DNA of 9,837 nt from an uncultured Tannerella sp. (GTDB lineage Bacteria > Bacteroidota > Bacteroidia > Bacteroidales > Tannerellaceae), in NCBI GenBank assembly GCA_938036405.1, contig CALHPT010000157.1, positions 1-9,837 of the forward strand. Reading direction: 5' to 3'. The notes under the pieces were generated by a model that saw only the letters and a list, made by a program, of their open reading frames with translations, was not told the DNA's origin and made no database searches. A program made the translations under genes and the position numbers. The stretch's first letter is position 1. Every line of letters starts with the position of its first letter. This document shows positions 7,061-9,837 of the stretch, in pieces.

Positions 7061-7551
7061 TGATCACTTTCAACTTCGAAGGCATAAAACGCCCCGAATT
7101 CCTCCGCCGCCTGACCTCTGCATGGATCCGCCTCGTGGCCGCACGTCACGGCAAGAAGGTGGGTAACATCACCTACCTCTTCTGTTCCGAAGAAAAGATG
7201 CTCGAAACGAATCGCACTTATCTCCAACACGATTACTATACGGACATCATCACCTTCGACAACTCCGAGGGTGACACCATCGCCGGCGACATCATCATCG
7301 CCCCCGAGACCGTCCGCTCCAACGCCGCGAAGTATGGCACGACCTTCCGCGAGGAGCTCCGCCGCGTCATCATCCACGGCATCCTGCACCTCTGCGGCAT
7401 CGACGACAAAGCGCCCGGCGCACGCGAAATCATGGAGCGCCACGAAAACGAGGCCCTCGACCTCTTCCGCAAGATGACCGACAAAGGGCCGAAGAAGCCC
7501 AAGGAGGCCAAGGAGGCCAAGGAGGCCAAGGAGGCCAAGGAACCGAAGTAA
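7060..7551 (+). CDS. ybeY: Endoribonuclease YbeY (rRNA maturation factor)
   Basis: A 163-residue YbeY-family metal-dependent RNase, expected to act in 16S rRNA 3'-end processing and ribosome quality control in the cytoplasm. Family marks are LFCSEEKMLETNRTYLQHDYYTDIITFD (the conserved N-x-x-Y/F...TDVLSF region) and HGILHLCGIDD at 106-116. The usual zinc motif is HGxLHLxGxDH; His106 and His110 are present but the third ligand position is Asp116, a change I recall from Bacteroidetes homologues. The fold ends near residue 145; an added lysine-rich tail, PKEAKEAKEAKEAKEPK, is encoded by a 9-bp tandem repeat. Start ATG 7060 overlaps the spmAB stop, and the fabK-like gene starts 30 bp after its stop, so all four genes are probably one transcript. 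Confidence 0.92.
   Translation: MITFNFEGIKRPEFLRRLTSAWIRLVAARHGKKVGNITYLFCSEEKMLETNRTYLQHDYYTDIITFDNSEGDTIAGDIIIAPETVRSNAAKYGTTFREELRRVIIHGILHLCGIDDKAPGAREIMERHENEALDLFRKMTDKGPKKPKEAKEAKEAKEAKEPK
7501..7545 (+). repeat. In-frame 9-bp tandem repeat at the ybeY 3' end
   Basis: AAGGAGGCC occurs four times without error (7501-7536), then AAGGAACCG. Each unit encodes Lys-Glu-Ala. A 9-bp period keeps the frame, so copy-number change would only lengthen or shorten the tail. Each unit also contains AAGGAGG, a perfect Shine-Dalgarno match that is out of place in a phylum that rarely uses it. Confidence 0.95.
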
Positions 7552-7581
7552 CCCCAACCCTTGAACTTAACTGCATAGACA

Positions 7582-8520
7582 ATGAATAGAATAGCCTCTC
7601 TCTTTGGTATTGAATACCCCGTCATTCAGGGCGGGATGGTGTGGTGCAGCGGCTGGCGACTGGCCGCGGCCGTAAGCAATGCCGGCGGACTCGGACTGCT
7701 CGGCGCAGGATCGATGCACCCCGAAACCCTCCGCGAACACATTCGCAAATGCCAGGCCGCCACCGATCGGCCTTTTGGCGTAAACGTCCCGCTGATGTAT
7801 CCGCAGATCGATGAGATCATGCAGATCATCATGGACGAAGGCGTGAAAATCGTCTTCACCTCCGCCGGCAACCCCAAGACGTGGACGGCGCGCCTCAAGG
7901 ACCACGGCATCACCGTTGCGCACGTCGTTTCCTCCTCACGCTTTGCCGCCAAATGCGAGGCCGCGGGCGTCGACGCCATCGTGGCCGAGGGCTTCGAGGC
8001 GGGCGGGCATAACGGTCGCGAGGAGACCACCACGCTCTGCCTCATCCCCGCCGTGCGACGCGTCACCGACCTGCCGCTCATGGCCGCCGGTGGCATTGCC
8101 ACGGGCGAAGGCATGCTCGCCGCGATGGCGCTCGGTGCCGACGGCGTACAGATCGGCACCCTCTTCGCCTTGGCCGAAGAGAGCTCCGCGCACGAGGCCT
8201 TCAAGCTCCACTGCCTGGCCCTGGACGAGGGCGACACGAAGCTGCTGCTCAAGAAGCTCTCCCCCACCCGACTGGCTGCCGGCGCCTTCCGCACGGCTGT
8301 CGAGGAGGCCGAAGCCGCCGGTGCCGACGCCGAGACGATGAGCCGACTGCTCGGCAAGGGGCGCGCCAAGAAGGGCATCTTCGAGGGCGACCTCGAGGAG
8401 GGTGAGTTGGAGATCGGCCAAGCCTCCGCACTGCTGTCCGACATCCGGCCCGTCGCCGAGATCATGGACGACCTGATCCGCGGCTATCGTCGTGCCGCTG
8501 ACAAGTCCTACAAGCTCTAA
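7582..8520 (+). CDS. fabK: FabK-type enoyl-ACP reductase II / nitronate monooxygenase family
   Basis: A 312-residue FMN-dependent TIM-barrel protein. Its N-terminus (MNRIASLFGIEYPVIQGGMVW) and the segments GGLGLLGAG, RPFGVNVPLM, AEGFEAGGHNG (His143), AAGGIATGEG and GADGVQIGTLFALAEES follow Streptococcus pneumoniae FabK closely, including the His of the GGHxG motif used in catalysis. If FabK, it reduces trans-2-enoyl-ACP with NAD(P)H in the last step of each fatty-acid elongation cycle; P. gingivalis relies on such an enzyme. The same fold includes nitronate monooxygenases, which automatic annotation often assigns; the EAGGHNG segment and length favour FabK but do not prove it. It is the last gene of the manC-spmAB-ybeY run and ends 26 bp before a strong terminator. 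Confidence 0.85.
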   Translation: MNRIASLFGIEYPVIQGGMVWCSGWRLAAAVSNAGGLGLLGAGSMHPETLREHIRKCQAATDRPFGVNVPLMYPQIDEIMQIIMDEGVKIVFTSAGNPKTWTARLKDHGITVAHVVSSSRFAAKCEAAGVDAIVAEGFEAGGHNGREETTTLCLIPAVRRVTDLPLMAAGGIATGEGMLAAMALGADGVQIGTLFALAEESSAHEAFKLHCLALDEGDTKLLLKKLSPTRLAAGAFRTAVEEAEAAGADAETMSRLLGKGRAKKGIFEGDLEEGELEIGQASALLSDIRPVAEIMDDLIRGYRRAADKSYKL

Positions 8521-8546
8521 TCGGCGACTGACATTCATCAGCTCCC

Positions 8547-8584
8547 ACGGGGTGCATCGGTCAACGGTGCATCCCGTTTTTCTT
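8547..8584 (+). terminator. Rho-independent terminator of the manC-fabK operon
   Basis: ACGGGGTGCA (8547-8556) pairs with TGCATCCCGT (8568-8577) as ten pairs, one of them G-U, loop 11 nt, then TTTTCTTT. It sits 26 bp after the fabK stop. Confidence 0.88.
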
Positions 8585-8607
8585 TCATGGCAGACAGGGC
8601 ACTGTTT

Positions 8608-8739
8608 CGGGCCGCGCACACTGCGCGAAGCAAAACACGGGCGTGATTCGGTCCGCGCACACTGCGCGGAGCAAAACACGGACGTAATCGGGCCGCGCAC
8701 ACTGCGCGGAGCAAAACACGGGCGTAATCGGGCCGCGCA
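8608..8739. repeat. Three 40-41 bp tandem repeats, each with a GC-rich hairpin
   Basis: Units run 8608-8648, 8649-8688 and 8689-8728, with the first 11 bp of a fourth copy at 8729-8739. Each starts CGGxCCGCGCACACTGCGCG, continues AGCAAAACACGGxCG and ends TAAT or TGATT. The segment CCGCGCA-CAC-TGCGCGG is a perfect 7-bp stem with a 3-nt loop in units 2 and 3 and has one end mismatch in unit 1. A further hairpin, GGCCTC-TGCC-GAGGCC, follows at 8740-8755. The array sits between two convergent terminators, so little transcription from either neighbour should cross it. No gene is supported between 8521 and 8911. Confidence 0.92.
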
Positions 8740-8847
8740 GGCCTCTGCCGAGGCCGGGGAAGTTTGCCTGGTACAAGATGAGGGGGGATTTATCTCGAGG
8801 GTACCCGGTCAACCTTCGCCGGAGGCCGCAGCCACCCGAAGCGCAAC

Positions 8848-8889
8848 AAAAAAATCCCATCCCCTCTCGAGGCCGAGAAAGGATGGGAT
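8848..8889 (-). terminator. Rho-independent terminator of the Skp-like gene
   Basis: ATCCCATCC (8854-8862) pairs with GGATGGGAT (8881-8889), with an inner TCTCG/CGAGA stem. On the minus strand the hairpin is followed by seven T (A-run 8848-8854). It lies 22 bp beyond the stop codon at 8912. Confidence 0.88.
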
Positions 8890-8911
8890 GTATAGGATCA
8901 CGCCCGATAGG

Positions 8912-9526
8912 TTACTTCGTTCCGGCGTATCGTTTATTCAAAAACTCGATGATTTCACCCGTGATATTGTAGGCGTCGTCGGCTAAAAAGATGGGGCTAC
9001 CGGCCGTGTTGCTGAAGATGATTTGATAGCCCTTGTCCTTATTGTAGATCTTCAGGCAACGCACCACGGTGTCGCGCAACTGCTCGTTCATGGCCTGCGT
9101 CTGCTCCATCAACTCCTTCGTCAGACGGGCGTCCAGCTCCTGCAACTCTTGCTCCTTTTTCATCAGCCGTTGCTGCTCCTGTTCAGCGCGTTCACGCGTA
9201 GCGAAGGCCCCATTCTGCATCTTGTACTGAAAGTCCTTGACCTCTGCCTGCAGGCTGCGCGCCTTTTGGGTATAGCTGGCACGTGCGCTCTCTTGTTTTT
9301 TCAAGATCTGCTCGTTCAGGTCGATGGAGAAATTGTATTTCTGCAACAAGGAGTCGACATTGATATAAGCAACTGGGAAAGCCTTGAGGGGCACCTCGGT
9401 GGTGTCAGCATCCGCCTTCGCCGTCACCTCCCCAGCCTTTTTATTGCCGGACAGTTGCATGACGAATAGGCAGATGATTGCAGCCGCAAGGATCCCCTCG
9501 ATCACATAGTGTACATTACTTTTCAT
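8912..9526 (-). CDS. Skp/OmpH-family periplasmic chaperone-like protein
   Basis: A 204-residue protein with an N-terminal hydrophobic helix (IEGILAAAIICLFVMQL) that acts as a signal anchor, followed by AYINVDSLLQKYNF, the beta-strand start of OmpH/Skp domains. Residues ~75-150 form a long charged coiled coil (KKQESARASYTQKARSLQAE through LDARLTKELMEQ), and the C-terminus returns to the core with GYQIIFSNTAGSPIFLADDAYNITGEIIEFLNKRY. Skp proteins hold unfolded outer-membrane proteins in the periplasm. This one keeps a membrane helix with no clear cleavage site and is longer than E. coli Skp, as is common in Bacteroidetes, so it may be inner-membrane tethered. Its start is 11 bp from the stop of the upstream small gene, so the two form an operon ending at the hairpin at 8848-8889. 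Confidence 0.87.
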   Translation of the reverse strand: MKSNVHYVIEGILAAAIICLFVMQLSGNKKAGEVTAKADADTTEVPLKAFPVAYINVDSLLQKYNFSIDLNEQILKKQESARASYTQKARSLQAEVKDFQYKMQNGAFATRERAEQEQQRLMKKEQELQELDARLTKELMEQTQAMNEQLRDTVVRCLKIYNKDKGYQIIFSNTAGSPIFLADDAYNITGEIIEFLNKRYAGTK

Positions 9527-9537
9527 ATAAACGGAAT

Positions 9538-9759
9538 TTAATTACTCATCATTTCACCCATCAGATCGGCTAAATTCTTCCGGTGCGAAGCCTGCCAATC
9601 CTGTGTGCGTGCACACGCTATGCCCTTTTTGCGCAGGGCGGGACTGCTATCCACATGCGTATTCGGAAAACGTCCATTTTTCTTCAATAAAACCTTCACG
9701 CAAAGCAGCACCATGCAAATAATCAGTATAATAATAGTTGCCAGGGAGACGATAAACAT
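9538..9759 (-). CDS. Small single-pass membrane protein, function unknown
   Basis: A 73-residue protein: a hydrophobic helix (FIVSLATIIILIICMVLLCVKVLL), then KKNGRFPNTHVDSSPALRKKGIACARTQDWQA and a short acidic end. The part after the helix (GRFPxTHV, ALRxKGIxC, QD) resembles small uncharacterised membrane proteins that I recall from other Bacteroidales; I cannot name a family. The single Cys after KGI and the THV motif look like the conserved features. It precedes the Skp-like gene by 11 bp and has its own promoter-like element directly upstream, so it probably leads the operon. Confidence 0.75.
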   Translation of the reverse strand: MFIVSLATIIILIICMVLLCVKVLLKKNGRFPNTHVDSSPALRKKGIACARTQDWQASHRKNLADLMGEMMSN

Positions 9760-9766
9760 TTTACTT

Positions 9767-9774
9767 TACCTTTG
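9767..9774 (+). promoter_or_regulatory. Plus-strand -7 promoter element facing the previous one
   Basis: TACCTTTG matches TAnnTTTG exactly and would drive transcription rightwards from about 9781 towards a gene beyond the window. It forms an imperfect inverted repeat with 9781-9788. No -33 TTG at the usual distance is visible, so it could be only one arm of an operator. Confidence 0.4.
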
Positions 9775-9780
9775 TGGACG

Positions 9781-9788
9781 CAAAGATA
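9781..9788 (-). promoter_or_regulatory. Promoter -7 element for the small membrane protein-Skp operon
   Basis: On the minus strand this reads TATCTTTG, an exact TAnnTTTG match. RNA would begin near 9774, about 15 nt before the ATG at 9759. A clear -33 TTTG is not seen. Confidence 0.6.
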
Positions 9789-9810
9789 GACGATTCGATA
9801 AACAGCCATC

Positions 9811-9837
9811 TGGGGCCTTCCCCCATTTCCGTTTTTT
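9811..9837 (+). terminator. Weak hairpin with T-run at the window edge
   Basis: TGGGG (9811-9815) pairs with CCCCA (9821-9825) around a 5-nt loop, followed by TTTCC and G plus six T at the edge. The stem is short and the T-run distant, so termination is doubtful; if real, it would end a very short transcript from the promoter motif at 9767. Confidence 0.25.

Noticed and set aside
8492..8986. Plus-strand open frame over the tandem repeats and Skp 3' end
   Set aside because: It starts inside fabK, reads through a terminator, the repeat units and the Skp terminator, and has no recognisable protein features.

Overview
The window looks like a chromosomal segment from a Bacteroidales bacterium, probably close to Tannerella or Porphyromonas but with fairly GC-rich genes. 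The reasons are the gene families (Bacteroidales-type OmpA with a Cys-Pro linker, FabK-type reductase, fused SpmA-SpmB, Bacteroidetes-type YbeY, Skp beside a tiny membrane protein), the lack of Shine-Dalgarno sequences before most starts, and several matches to the Bacteroidetes -7 promoter element TAnnTTTG. The genus is an inference; no rRNA or other marker is present.

Layout. Positions 2-949 hold the 3' part of an OmpA-family outer-membrane porin/peptidoglycan anchor, closed by a hairpin terminator. A 272-bp gap leads to a secreted S9 prolyl-oligopeptidase-family peptidase (1222-3777). Convergent to it, and overlapping its last 113 bp, lies a small Cys-rich membrane protein resembling FeoB-associated proteins (3665-3913, minus strand). 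Hairpins that look like a terminator follow at 3950-4023. The gene-free stretch 4024-4694 is dominated by a 425-bp array of palindrome-like cores phased at 21 or 42-43 bp. It is followed by a compact plus-strand operon: mannose-1-phosphate guanylyltransferase (manC-like), an SpmA-SpmB fusion, the rRNA endonuclease YbeY, and a FabK/nitronate-monooxygenase family flavoprotein, with a clear terminator at 8547-8584. A convergent spacer (8585-8847) carries three 40-41 bp tandem repeats, each containing a GC-rich hairpin. The minus strand then encodes a Skp/OmpH-like periplasmic chaperone and, upstream of it, a 73-residue single-pass membrane protein. Their promoter appears to lie at 9781-9788, facing a plus-strand promoter motif for something beyond the window.

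How the genes fit together. Most products serve the envelope: OmpA and Skp (outer membrane and its biogenesis), the exported peptidase, GDP-mannose supply for surface glycans, and FabK for fatty acids. YbeY serves ribosome maturation. No mobile element, phage gene, CRISPR or defence system is visible. The most unusual material is non-coding (the two unrelated repeat arrays) and the antisense 3' overlap, where the codon usage of the peptidase gene changes just where the overlap begins.
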